This document shows, piece after piece, positions 36,936 to 47,843 of a stretch of 64,000 nt of DNA. Both the position numbers and the translations under genes were made by a program. Below the pieces are notes generated by a model that had not been told where the DNA came from, did not search any database, and saw nothing but the letters and a program-made list of their open reading frames with translations. The DNA comes from an uncultured Gammaproteobacteria bacterium (lineage in GTDB: Bacteria; Pseudomonadota; Gammaproteobacteria; DRLM01). The stretch is from contig CAMYKQ010000020.1 of NCBI GenBank assembly GCA_947259075.1, positions 1 to 64,000 of the forward strand, in the 5' to 3' direction. How positions within the stretch are numbered: position 1 is the stretch's first letter; the number at the start of each line of letters is the position of its first letter.

Positions 36936-37832
36936 TCAATCCCCGTCCGCCGTGGCGGCGGCTTGGGGCGATCCGGCGCAAGGGCCCAAGCTGGCATCGC
37001 AGGCATCCGGTGAGGGCGGGCTCCACACCAATAACACCTCGCGGTTTTGTTCCAGCTTAGCCACGGGCCTGGCGCTCACCGTGGCGAAGGTCTCGGCGGG
37101 GTTGCGATCAATTTTATCGACGATGCCCACTGGGTAACCCGAGGGAAAACGCCCGCCCAAACCCGATGTCACCAGCAAATCGCCCGGTTCCACGTCGGCG
37201 TTCACCGGGAGATGCAGCAGCTCCAGCTCGCCCGGCGAACCCGTGCCCACGGCGATGGCGCGCAAGCCGCTGCGATTGATCCACACCGGCAAGGCGTGAC
37301 TGGGGTCGGTAATCAACATCGCGGTGCTGGTGTAGGACGAGACATGCACGACCTGCCCCACCACCCCGGCGGCATCGACCAAGGGCTGGCCCGCGAACAC
37401 GCCGTGATGGCTGCCTTTGTTAATCACGATTTGTTGCGAGAACGGTTCGAGGTCCACTTCCAGCAGCTCGGCCACCAGCACGCGCTCGGTTATCTTGAAG
37501 GACGAGTCCAATAATTCGCGCAGGCGCATATTCTCCGCCTCCAGCGCCGCCATTTTTTGCAAGCGCGCCTCCTGTAATAAATAGCGCGATTTCAGGGTTT
37601 CGTTTTCCTGTTGCAGCGACTGACGGGTGGCGAACAACTGCCCGAACCACTCACCCATGGCATTGGGCGCGCCCATGGCGTACTGCAACGGCGAAACCGC
37701 GACGCTGAGCACGGCGCGCACGCTCTCGAGGTGATGAAAACGATGGTCCAGGGTCATGAATAGGAGAGACACCGCCACGAACACCGTGAGCCGGATGTTT
37801 TCCGATGGCCCCTGCCTGAATAGCGGTTTAAT
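36936..37832 (-). CDS. mreC: Rod-shape-determining protein MreC, apparent ATT start
   Basis: 298 residues if translation starts at the ATT at 37832. The first conventional start, GTG 37784, would drop the conserved MreC N-terminus KPLFRQGPSENIRLTVFVAV that is encoded in frame just upstream. No ATG, GTG or TTG lies between the upstream in-frame stop and GTG 37784, while GGAG sits eight bases before the ATT. After a transmembrane helix comes a coiled coil (about 60-110) and the two beta-domains with VVHVSSYTSTAMLITDPSHA and DLLVTSGLGGRFPSGYPVGI. Periplasmic activator of PBP2. The C-terminus is long and low-complexity. Confidence 0.93.
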   Translation of the reverse strand: MKPLFRQGPSENIRLTVFVAVSLLFMTLDHRFHHLESVRAVLSVAVSPLQYAMGAPNAMGEWFGQLFATRQSLQQENETLKSRYLLQEARLQKMAALEAENMRLRELLDSSFKITERVLVAELLEVDLEPFSQQIVINKGSHHGVFAGQPLVDAAGVVGQVVHVSSYTSTAMLITDPSHALPVWINRSGLRAIAVGTGSPGELELLHLPVNADVEPGDLLVTSGLGGRFPSGYPVGIVDKIDRNPAETFATVSARPVAKLEQNREVLLVWSPPSPDACDASLGPCAGSPQAAATADGD

Positions 37833-37931
37833 GAAACACTCTCCGTTGCGCGGCTGAGCGGCGAAGACCGCCGGGGACCGGCCTAGCGCCGTTGCTGAAC
37901 GGCGGGCCGCCGCCGTAGGCGGTCAAGATGA

Positions 37932-38987
<1,056 letters not shown>

Positions 38988-39090
38988 TTATCCTGTGGAG
39001 TGGGGTTTGCGACCCGCGCCGCCGACCTTCCTGGGCGGGGTGCTGACGAATCCGCAGTAATTTAACAACCAGGGGGGTTTGGGGCAAGCA

Positions 39091-39117
39091 CGCAACTGTG
39101 GTAAGTTGCGCTTTTTT
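39091..39117 (+). promoter_or_regulatory. Terminator-like hairpin in the gatC leader
   Basis: CGCAACT (39091-39097) and AGTTGCG (39104-39110) form a perfect 7-bp stem with a six-base loop, followed by C and six T (39112-39117). It ends 26 bases before the gatC ATG and points in the direction of gatC. No gene ends on the plus strand here, so it could be an attenuator in the gatCA leader, or it could guard against antisense transcription from further upstream. Confidence 0.45.
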
Positions 39118-39142
39118 GCAGGGTCACGGAGCGGCGCCACCC

Positions 39143-39430
39143 ATGAGTCTCAATCGATCCGACATTGAAAAAATCGCCCATTTGGCTCGATTAGCCATCG
39201 CCGAGGATGATATTCCGCGCTACACCCGCGAGCTGTCGAAGATCTTCGATATGGTGGAAACCATGAGCGCCGTCGACACCAGCGTCGTCACGCCCATGGC
39301 CCATCCCCAGGCTGCGGGCCAGCGTCTGCGTCCTGACGAGGTGACGGAATCCAACCAGCGCGAACGGTTTCAAACCCTCGCGCCGCAGGTCGAGGCCGGC
39401 CTGTATCTGGTCCCCAAGGTCATCGAGTGA
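39143..39430 (+). CDS. gatC: Asp/Glu-tRNA(Asn/Gln) amidotransferase subunit C
   Basis: 95 residues from ATG 39143 (MSLNRSDIEKIAHLARLAIA); the frame extends to 39098 but those residues are encoded by the leader hairpin. C-terminal RFQTLAPQVEAGLYLVPKVIE is the usual GatC end. Small subunit that stabilises the GatA-GatB complex converting Glu-tRNA(Gln) or Asp-tRNA(Asn) to the amidated forms. 44 bases before gatA. Confidence 0.96.
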   Translation: MSLNRSDIEKIAHLARLAIAEDDIPRYTRELSKIFDMVETMSAVDTSVVTPMAHPQAAGQRLRPDEVTESNQRERFQTLAPQVEAGLYLVPKVIE

Positions 39431-39474
39431 GCCCCCTCGTCCCTAGATAAGCGTTTTGAAGGAATCCCCGCGCG

Positions 39475-40929
<1,455 letters not shown>

Positions 40930-41041
40930 GCCTCTCAGCTCGCGGAGGACGGCGCGGCGTGCAGGCTCACTGCTGTTTGCACCCGTCCCGTTGCCGGCAT
41001 AGGCTGGGCACGATCCACCCGCCCTCAACGAGGACGCCATC

Positions 41042-42016
41042 ATGGAAAGCTTCTGGTCCGCCTACGGCTTGTTCGCCGCCAAAACCTTCAGCTTGCTGGC
41101 GCTGATCGTCATCGCCATCGCGGTGACGGCGCGTCTGCTGCGGCGCAAGGACGGGCCGCGCGAGCAATTACAGGTCAAGAAACTCAACGACAAATATCAA
41201 GCCATGGCCGACACCCTGCACCACGCCATGCTGCCCAAGCATTATCTCCAGCGCCGCCGTCACGCGGACAAAAACAAAGACCGCGGGACGGAAGAGCAAC
41301 AGCGGGTCTTCGTGCTGGAATTCAAGGGCGATCTGCGCGCCTCGGCGGTGCGCACCCTGCGCGATGAAATCACCGCGCTGCTCACCGTCGCCACGCCCAA
41401 GGATGAAGTGTTTCTGCGGCTGGAAAGCGCGGGCGGCCTGGTGATGGCCTACGGCCTCGCCGCCTCGCAACTGGTGCGCATCAAACAAGCGGGCATCCCT
41501 TTGGTAATCGCCGTCGATCAAGTCGCCGCCAGCGGCGGTTATCTCATGGCCTGCGTCGCCGACCGTATTCTCGCCGCGCCCTTCGCCATCGTCGGCTCCA
41601 TCGGCGTGGTGGCGCAAATGCCTAATTTTCACGGCCTGTTGAAAAAACACGACATCGATTACGAGCTGCACACCGCGGGCGAATACAAACGCACCCTCAC
41701 CGTCTTCGGCGAAAACACCGAGCAAGGCCGCGCCAAACTCAAAGAAGAACTCGACGACACCCATGCGCTGTTCAAACAATTTCTCGCCGAACACCGGCCG
41801 CAAGTCGATCTCGCCCGCGTCGCCACCGGCGAACATTGGTACGGCAGCCGCGCCCTGGATTTGAAATTGGTGGATGAACTCAGCACCAGCGACGATTATT
41901 TACTGAAACGCTCGCAAGCGGCGGTGCTGTATTCACTGCGCTACCCCGCGCGGCGCTCGCTGGGTGAACGGCTGGGACTGGCGCGGGAAAAATCGGGCTT
42001 GGGCGGCCTGCTGTAA
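41042..42016 (+). CDS. sohB: SohB-type S49 membrane protease
   Basis: 324 residues. N-terminal transmembrane helix (about 10-30), SohB N-terminal region, then the S49 (signal peptide peptidase A-like) domain with catalytic Ser164 (AASGGYLMACVAD) and Lys216 (GEYKRTLTVFG). SohB is an inner-membrane protease that suppresses htrA phenotypes in E. coli when overexpressed. It sits right after gatA with its own 110-base spacer. Confidence 0.93.
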   Translation: MESFWSAYGLFAAKTFSLLALIVIAIAVTARLLRRKDGPREQLQVKKLNDKYQAMADTLHHAMLPKHYLQRRRHADKNKDRGTEEQQRVFVLEFKGDLRASAVRTLRDEITALLTVATPKDEVFLRLESAGGLVMAYGLAASQLVRIKQAGIPLVIAVDQVAASGGYLMACVADRILAAPFAIVGSIGVVAQMPNFHGLLKKHDIDYELHTAGEYKRTLTVFGENTEQGRAKLKEELDDTHALFKQFLAEHRPQVDLARVATGEHWYGSRALDLKLVDELSTSDDYLLKRSQAAVLYSLRYPARRSLGERLGLAREKSGLGGLL

Positions 42017-42272
42017 GCAGCTCTATTTGAGATTCCATTGCGCGGTTCAACTGACATCACGCGGCATTCTAGCCCTTGCACTTCGCCTTTCACATTCGCA
42101 AAGCCCCGCGCCCCGGGTTTCGCGAACGATGCGCTTGCTGGCGGCGGCAAAATTCAAGATGAGCGCCCGTAGCGCCGCCATGCGCCAATTGATCCGCAGC
42201 TGTTTCGGCGCGCTTAAACAGCAAACGCCTTATGCCGCTCAATGCGCCTGAAAAGTTTTTCACGGGAAAGAG

Positions 42273-42569
42273 CTAGGGCCTGTTAACACTAAAACCTATC
42301 TCAAAATTAAATTTGGCCGCGTAATAACATGTGTTCCACCGAGCTGATTAATCTTGGTTCCTTCTCCCTCAGGGAGAAGGAGAGGATGAGGGGATCAAAT
42401 AATTAAGGCATTACAATGCATATACCCCCTCACCCCAACCCTCTCCCTGAGGGAGAGGGAGATCATAGGATTGCGTACCATGCCAGCCGCCGAGGCATTT
42501 TGGATCCCGTTCATATTTTGAGATAGGTTCTAATTACAAAGCAGCGCTGGGCCCCAAAACAGGCCCTAG
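42273..42569. mobile_element. 297-bp nested palindromic MITE-like element
   Basis: Perfect 12-bp terminal inverted repeats CTAGGGCCTGTT (42273-42284) and AACAGGCCCTAG (42558-42569). Inside lies a 14-bp pair AACCTATCTCAAAA (42293-42306) / TTTTGAGATAGGTT (42516-42529). At the centre is the widespread CTCCCTCAGGGAGAAGGAGA / CCTCTCCCTGAGGGAGAGGG type palindrome (about 42363-42472). Both ends carry CTAG, as in the 21582 element, and both termini share GCCTGT. No transposase gene. It probably arose by insertion of one palindrome within another. Confidence 0.68.
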
Positions 42570-42661
42570 CTAGCCACTCACCCCAAGCACATATCTTCCC
42601 GAGTGAGCGCCATCGAGCGGATCAGCAACAATCGAAGATGGACATCGAAAAACACACACTC

Positions 42662-42688
42662 AAAAAAAACGGGGCCAATGCGGCCCCG
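42662..42688 (-). terminator. Intrinsic terminator of the DUF1194/PEP-CTERM gene
   Basis: On the minus strand CGGGGCC (42688-42682) pairs with GGCCCCG (42676-42670) across a five-base loop, followed by eight T (42669-42662). It lies 36 bases past the stop codon of the 42724-43527 gene. Confidence 0.88.
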
Positions 42689-42723
42689 GTGGGAATATCG
42701 ACTAATTATCCATCTTATATATT

Positions 42724-43527
42724 TTAAATCTTAGCGCCGCGACGGCGGGCGAAACCCAGGCCCGCCAAACCGATAGCGCTAAGCAACAGCGTAGCGGGTT
42801 CGGGAACCGGGGTGATCTCGCGCAGGATCTTGTTTTGGATGGCAACCACAAAGTCGTCGTTAGTTGCCGCGAAAACTTGGAATGAGCCCGCCCCGCCGAT
42901 CACACTGAGGGTGCCGTACTCAAACGCGTTGACGGCGTCCGCCGCATCAAGCCCGAAGAAATCACGGTCATCCAACCAAATCGCGTTGACGGCGGAACCG
43001 CCGCCCGCCAAGAAGGCATCACGGGCGGCGCGCACGGCCGGGCAGTCAGGGTTATTGAAAGAACAGCCCTCACCACTCTGCACGCCCTCGGAGGCGATAT
43101 CCACCACGCTGCGCGTGCCTTCGAAGTTATTACCGTTAACCGCGATGAGCGCTTGGCGCAGCATATTGGCCTGACCGTCACCGCCGCCATCCAAACGCGG
43201 CGCGGCCGCAACCGCGTCGGCAAAGGCATTGGACTCCGCCGCGTTGCTGATCTGCATCCAATCCACCGCCACGCCGACACCGGTGCCGAAATCCCACAAG
43301 GTCACGGCGATGCTGCCGATGGCGCCGTTCTCGATCGCGGAGATCACCGCCGCGTTGCGGAAGGCGGCTTCGACGCCGCTGCGGCGCAGGGCGAAGTCAG
43401 TGGCATCAACGCTGCCGGAGGTGTCGGTCGCCAGAATCAATTCCAAATCAACGGGGATAGCCTGCGCTGAATGGGCCGAGAACATCAGTGCCGCTGCCAA
43501 CGCACAATTTCGAATTAGATTTTTCAT
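42724..43527 (-). CDS. DUF1194 (von Willebrand A-like) secreted protein with PEP-CTERM signal
   Basis: 267 residues from ATG 43527, which has AGGAG seven bases upstream; longer starts up to 43614 lack a ribosome-binding site. Signal peptide cleaved near SAQA, then a vWA-like domain with the metal-adhesion motif DTSGS at 35-39 (ILATDTSGSVDATDFALRR). The domain matches DUF1194, including ENGAIGSIAVTLWDF. The C-terminus TPVPEPATLLLSAIGLAGLG followed by FARRRGAKI is a textbook PEP-CTERM exosortase signal. It should be exported and anchored or released during polysaccharide-linked surface assembly. No exosortase gene is in the window. Confidence 0.9.
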   Translation of the reverse strand: MKNLIRNCALAAALMFSAHSAQAIPVDLELILATDTSGSVDATDFALRRSGVEAAFRNAAVISAIENGAIGSIAVTLWDFGTGVGVAVDWMQISNAAESNAFADAVAAAPRLDGGGDGQANMLRQALIAVNGNNFEGTRSVVDIASEGVQSGEGCSFNNPDCPAVRAARDAFLAGGGSAVNAIWLDDRDFFGLDAADAVNAFEYGTLSVIGGAGSFQVFAATNDDFVVAIQNKILREITPVPEPATLLLSAIGLAGLGFARRRGAKI

Positions 43528-43904
43528 TTCATGACTCCTACTTATTAGCTTAAGTATTTTCCTTGTCATCCAGCGGCAATGCCTCGCCACCACCCTATGC
43601 GGATAATTAAGCAATATACTGACCAGAATACGATTCTTTTATTAATCTATGACTTAAGTCCGCCTAAAAATCAGGGTGTAAACAATATCGACACCGCGCT
43701 GGGTGAAAAACCAAGAATACGCACTACACCGCCATGAAAGACTAAGCGCGATATGACACGCGATTAGCGCCGCCACACACTCGGCATTTCGCGCAAATAT
43801 GGCCGCACGGCACAGGCCGGCACGCTTGCATTGGCCGTGATGGACTACTAAATTCACACTGACTGCGAACGACCGCCAGCGTCGCTGTCCAGGGAAGGAA
43901 TTCA
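43528..43904. other. 377-bp divergent intergenic region
   Basis: No gene on the coding pattern of either strand; the 303-residue minus frame at 43654-44565 is antisense to the DUF4157 gene and Arg/Ala-rich only. The 43560-43700 half is AT-rich and should hold promoters for both divergent genes, but no clear box could be fixed. Confidence 0.5.
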
Positions 43905-45635
43905 ATGAAAATCGCGATAGAGAAACCACCGTGCATGCGGCGCGCCGCGGCGGACGCCACATCCGCCAGCCGGGCGCGCGGCGGAGACCGGCGCGGCGCC
44001 CGTCCGGCGCTACGGCACGCGCACGCCATTCAAAAAGCCGTCGATGACAGTCCGCGCCAAACCGCGCAGCGCCGGCAGCTCGACGGCATGACGGGCAGCG
44101 CCACGAGCGCACACAATCAAAGCACTCTGCCCCGGCAATTGCGGCGCGGTGTCGAACAGCTCTCCGGCTTGCCGATGAGCGATGTGCAAGTCCATTACAA
44201 CTCGGCGCGTCCCGCCGCGATACAAGCCCATGCCTACACGCAAGGCACGCAGATTCACGTCGGGCCGGGGCAGGAGCGGCATCTGCCGCACGAAGCCTGG
44301 CATGTGGCGCAGCAAAAACAAGGGCGGGTAAAACCCACGATGCAGATGCAAGGGGCGGCGGTGAACGATGACCCCGCGCTCGAACGCGAGGCGGACCGCA
44401 TGGGCGCGCTCGCCGCGCGCAACACCGCGATGACCGACGAACACGAACAATCCGGCACGACGCAACTGAGCGGCGCCGCGCCCCTGCAACGCAAAGTGGG
44501 TTTTGAATTTGAAACCAGCTGGGAAATGGCGGCGACCGAACACAACGCTGGAACCAAAAAGGCATTACCGATCAAGGAGGCCCTCGTCGCGGAGGACGGC
44601 TGGTCACTGCACGCTGACTTCAACAAAACCCCGGTCGCCGAATTCGTCACCGACCCCGTCGAGGAAAGCGATTGGCTGGAATTGTTCTCTCAACTAAACG
44701 CGATGGAAACCTACACCGGCAACCTGGTGAGTGCGGCCGGCCGGGCCGGCGAGGGCGGCACGTGGGTAAACGTGCTGAGCTCCGCCGAAAAAGATGTGTG
44801 GATCAAAAAAGGCGATGCCGAAATGCGCGCCGCGCCGCAAATGACGGCGGGCTTTCGCTTGGAGCGCATCCCCGAAATCATGAAGGCCATGGGCGGACGC
44901 CACAAGCCGGGCTCGAAACAACTCCTCGCCAAACCCGAGGGTGAAGGCGCGGAAAAACTTGCTCAGCTGATGAACAAGGCGCGCAACAAGGCCGACGCCT
45001 TCTGCCGCCAGCTCGATCAAAATCCGGAGTTCGAACCGCTCAGCGGCCTGCGCGTCTCGCCGCCGACCCCCGAATTCAAAGGCGTTTTATCCTTGCTCGG
45101 CCTCTACGCGCTATTGGGCCAAGAACACGCGCCGCTCGACTACGCCAAAGAACTCAGCCCGCTGATGGCGCGCACCAATCTCGGCAAACTCCCCCTCGCC
45201 GTGCGCACCCACGGCAAACTGCTGGAAGGCGTGCTTTATGTCGCCGGCACCCGCGACGCCAACGGCAAACTCTTCAAACACGGCTTCAAACAAGAAGACC
45301 GCACCGTCATGCTCGGCCCCACCATCAAACAATGGCTGGACGGCATCCAAAAGGGCGACGACCCGCTGCGCCAATTCTCCGGTGGCGTGATGAGCGCCTT
45401 GACGCATATGGAAGGCGTCGGCACCACCCAGACCGTCAAAGAAGCAGGCGAGGGTTACGACTTTCAACACGCCGCGCAAGGCATGATTATCGAATTCCGC
45501 GGCATGAAGGAAGGCCTGCCCCGAACCCGCTGGGGTGCGCTCGCGGAACAACTGCGCGTCTTCGTCGCGGACATCAACGACACATCCAAAGCACCGGATG
45601 TCTATGCGCCTTTGGATGACTATACTAATCCGTGA
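43905..45635 (+). CDS. DUF4157 (eCIS-core) protein with an amidoligase-like C-terminal region
   Basis: 576 residues, start supported by GGAAGGA seven bases upstream. After a basic leader comes a DUF4157 domain (about 72-170): [40 protein letters not shown], the metalloprotease-like motif His129-Glu-Ala-Trp-His133 and the LEREADRMG end. DUF4157 marks effectors and toxins linked to extracellular contractile injection systems and other secretion routes. After QRK (197) a new domain starts GFEFETSW (199-206) with [10 protein letters not shown] and [10 protein letters not shown], and later [11 protein letters not shown]. This spacing resembles amidoligase-family proteins. No contractile system or immunity gene is visible nearby. 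Confidence 0.82.
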   Translation: MKIAIEKPPCMRRAAADATSASRARGGDRRGARPALRHAHAIQKAVDDSPRQTAQRRQLDGMTGSATSAHNQSTLPRQLRRGVEQLSGLPMSDVQVHYNSARPAAIQAHAYTQGTQIHVGPGQERHLPHEAWHVAQQKQGRVKPTMQMQGAAVNDDPALEREADRMGALAARNTAMTDEHEQSGTTQLSGAAPLQRKVGFEFETSWEMAATEHNAGTKKALPIKEALVAEDGWSLHADFNKTPVAEFVTDPVEESDWLELFSQLNAMETYTGNLVSAAGRAGEGGTWVNVLSSAEKDVWIKKGDAEMRAAPQMTAGFRLERIPEIMKAMGGRHKPGSKQLLAKPEGEGAEKLAQLMNKARNKADAFCRQLDQNPEFEPLSGLRVSPPTPEFKGVLSLLGLYALLGQEHAPLDYAKELSPLMARTNLGKLPLAVRTHGKLLEGVLYVAGTRDANGKLFKHGFKQEDRTVMLGPTIKQWLDGIQKGDDPLRQFSGGVMSALTHMEGVGTTQTVKEAGEGYDFQHAAQGMIIEFRGMKEGLPRTRWGALAEQLRVFVADINDTSKAPDVYAPLDDYTNP

Positions 45636-46220
45636 CGGGGTCGTTCTTGCGTAGTGCGCGGTAATTTATCTGGCGCTTTCGCCGCGCAGCTCCGAACGCT
45701 ACGCCGCATAATCTGGCCTGTCAATCAGCAGCGCTTGCCCTATATATTTGCAATGCTGGCAAACACGGCGATAGATAATTCGAGTCCCTATAATAATTTT
45801 ACGGGGCGATTGTTTGAACCGCGATCCGCTGAAAGAAAGTGTGCGCCGCATCCTCCACCTCACCCGTTTAAGAACCATCCGGCGGAACACCCTTCGGGCT
45901 TCCGCCCTACCGCGCTATCAACGAAACATGTTCAACTTTTATATTGATCACGCTACGTTCCTGAAATGCCGCAAATACGCGGTCTAAAACACCTCTTTTC
46001 GACCATCGATTGGCGTGTGTATAAATAGTGCGCCAACCACCATAGCGGTTTATTAAGAAGTGCATCATTATTGTTGTTATCAGTTGTCTCTAATCCGTGA
46101 TGTGCGGCAGCTTGGGCGGGGACACGGAAACCAATATTTGGGTAGTGAGAAATGGGCCGATGGTTACGGTGTTGTGGTTTGGAATATTTAGCTTCATTTC
46201 ATTCTACCCGACCTGCGGTG
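45636..46220. other. 585-bp intergenic region with a REP-like hairpin
   Basis: No gene supported. AT-rich around 45920-46080. It contains the REP-like palindrome at 45881-45906. The short open frame 45654-45947 runs through that repeat and has no ribosome-binding site. Confidence 0.5.
45881..45906. repeat. REP-like hairpin, type 2, copy A
   Basis: GGCGGAA (45881-45887) and TTCCGCC (45900-45906) form a perfect 7-bp stem around CACCCTTCGGGC; the border CTACCGC follows. The same motif recurs at 47565-47590 on the other side of the lipoprotein gene. Confidence 0.65.
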
Positions 46221-47441
46221 CTAAAAATTCGTGTGGCTAATAAAGATCTGAAATTTGTCGGTGACCGAAGTATTCACTTCGCTGTACAACATACCACTCT
46301 CACTTGCCGAGGCATGATAGCCACATGCACCGTTGAAACTCCCCGGCGTACCATCAACCGAACCAACTAATGTGGGCTGAGAGCCGGTCATTTCTAGCAG
46401 CGCGTTATCGATGTCCGCGAATCTAAAAATACGGCAACCGCTGTAGTAGCTCGCCCAGGGTGCGCCGGAAGTCTGCGCGGGTGTCACTGCCAGGTATATG
46501 CTTCCGCCAGATTCAAACATTGCAGGTGCCGCGAAACCGGTATCGAAACCCAACGCGGCCGCATCCGCAGGACGCAACACCGTCCCCAGATAGGACCAGC
46601 TAGCCGCACTGCTCATATTGCAGGGGCTCGCGCACTTCAACAGAATAATCAGTTGGCTTGAGTCGGAAAGGTGCGCGCATTGCAGACTCAAATAGAGTGC
46701 ATCGTTCGATGCGTACATCCCGGGTTCCGTGAACAGGCAGGTATTGAGTTCTGGATTCAATGCGGTATCGAGCGCGATCAAGGGCGCACCGCCTAGAGGT
46801 GAACGCGAGCCACCGCCCACCGTGTCGTTGCCCGAGTCGTAAAACGCCGCTGAAAAAAGTTTGATCTCTGGCGCGGAGGCAAGACCCTCGGGTGTACTGG
46901 CCGTCTTCATGGCGACCCAGCCGTGCTCGAAACGCCTGTCACCGTTAATTATTAGATAGTGGTGCCAAATGATTTTCCATCTTTCGGCAGAGATCGCGCC
47001 GGGATCGTAAAGCAACTGGGGCACTTCATTGATCCACGTTCCCGCGTCATTTGGCGACGCCAATGGAAGGCTCACATCTAGATAATTGCTGATAACCGCC
47101 CCACTGCTGCTGCCAGTCCAAGTCTTGCCATTGTCATCAGAGTAAGCCAATCGAGTCGCGACGACATCGACATTCTGCGCTGGCCACATCGCCGAAGGCT
47201 CCACCGCGGAGTAGCTCATCCAAAGCCACCCGCTCACGGGATCAAGCGCAATGGAAGGGTCGAAGATTCCGTGGGCACCAACGTTAGCAAAGGTGATTCG
47301 TTCCGAGGATGACGGCGCGGAAATTGGCAAGTTACCGCCGTCATTTCCTGGTGACTCGTTACAACCGGCAAGGAATAGAATAGCCCCGAACGCACCGAGC
47401 CATAAAACGAGTTTTAGTATTCTTTTCATGCGCACGCTCAC
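46221..47441 (-). CDS. Lipoprotein with an Asp-box, possible sialidase-like beta-propeller
   Basis: 406 residues. Lipobox LAGC (Cys27) after a hydrophobic signal. The next part has DPSIALDPVSGWLWMSYSAV, a clear BNR/Asp-box SDDNGKTW at 101-108, and repeated blades such as FTEPGMYASNDALYLSLQCA and FAAPAMFESGGSIYLAVTPA. These fit the glycosyl-hydrolase-like or sialidase-like propeller fold. The catalytic Arg triad of sialidases could not be confirmed, so enzymatic activity is open. An in-frame ATG at 47429 is an alternative start. It is flanked on both sides by the same REP-like hairpin, and composition is lower in GC than the neighbours. Confidence 0.75.
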   Translation of the reverse strand: MSVRMKRILKLVLWLGAFGAILFLAGCNESPGNDGGNLPISAPSSSERITFANVGAHGIFDPSIALDPVSGWLWMSYSAVEPSAMWPAQNVDVVATRLAYSDDNGKTWTGSSSGAVISNYLDVSLPLASPNDAGTWINEVPQLLYDPGAISAERWKIIWHHYLIINGDRRFEHGWVAMKTASTPEGLASAPEIKLFSAAFYDSGNDTVGGGSRSPLGGAPLIALDTALNPELNTCLFTEPGMYASNDALYLSLQCAHLSDSSQLIILLKCASPCNMSSAASWSYLGTVLRPADAAALGFDTGFAAPAMFESGGSIYLAVTPAQTSGAPWASYYSGCRIFRFADIDNALLEMTGSQPTLVGSVDGTPGSFNGACGYHASASESGMLYSEVNTSVTDKFQIFISHTNF

Positions 47442-47843
47442 TTGTCGAGACCCAACATTCTACTAGGCAAGGCCACAGGGCGGATACGTGAAGCGTGTTC
47501 CGACGAATGTACTAATAACGTACTTGTGTGCCGCACGTCTACCCCGATTGTTTAACAATCATGCGGTGGAGCACCCTTCGGTTTTCCGCCTGCCGCGCTT
47601 ACCTCGCCATCTATCCACCCACCCGCGCTGCGGCCTTGGCATGACCACCGCTGGCGTTGCGGTTGAAACGCCCGGGAACGCCATCAACCAGCAGGGCTGG
47701 GGCTTATTCTCATTGGGCCGGTTCGGGGCCGGACGCCACCCCACACGGCAGCGCTCTGCCTGACCACTCCCCCGCTTAGTGCTAAGATAGGCGCTCTTTT
47801 TTGACGGCGGGCGCGGCCCGCCACGAGTCGAGGTGTTGCACGC
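47442..47843. other. 402-bp intergenic region before gatB
   Basis: It holds a REP-like hairpin at 47565-47590 and, near the right end, a TAAGAT box (47783-47788 region) before a T-run, which could serve as a -10 for gatB. No gene seen. Confidence 0.45.
47565..47590. repeat. REP-like hairpin, type 2, copy B
   Basis: GGTGGA (47565-47570) pairs with TCCGCC (47585-47590, one G-U) around CACCCTTCGG; the flanking GC(G) and TGCCGC match copy A at 45881-45906. Two copies flank the 46221-47441 lipoprotein gene. Confidence 0.6.

Larger units (their letters stand above)
42017..42723. other. 707-bp intergenic region carrying a palindromic element
   Basis: No gene found on either strand. It contains the nested palindromic element 42273-42569 and, at the right end, the terminator for the DUF1194 gene. 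The remaining flanks (42017-42272 and 42570-42661) show no feature I recognise. Confidence 0.6.

Noticed and set aside
42363-42472. Central CTCCCTCAGGGAG palindrome as an intrinsic terminator of sohB
   Set aside because: It lies about 350 bases past sohB, has no T-run, and belongs to a repeat nested in the larger element.
43654-44565. 303-codon minus-strand open frame before the DUF4157 gene
   Set aside because: Arg/Ala-rich, antisense to the DUF4157 domain for much of its length, with no ribosome-binding site.
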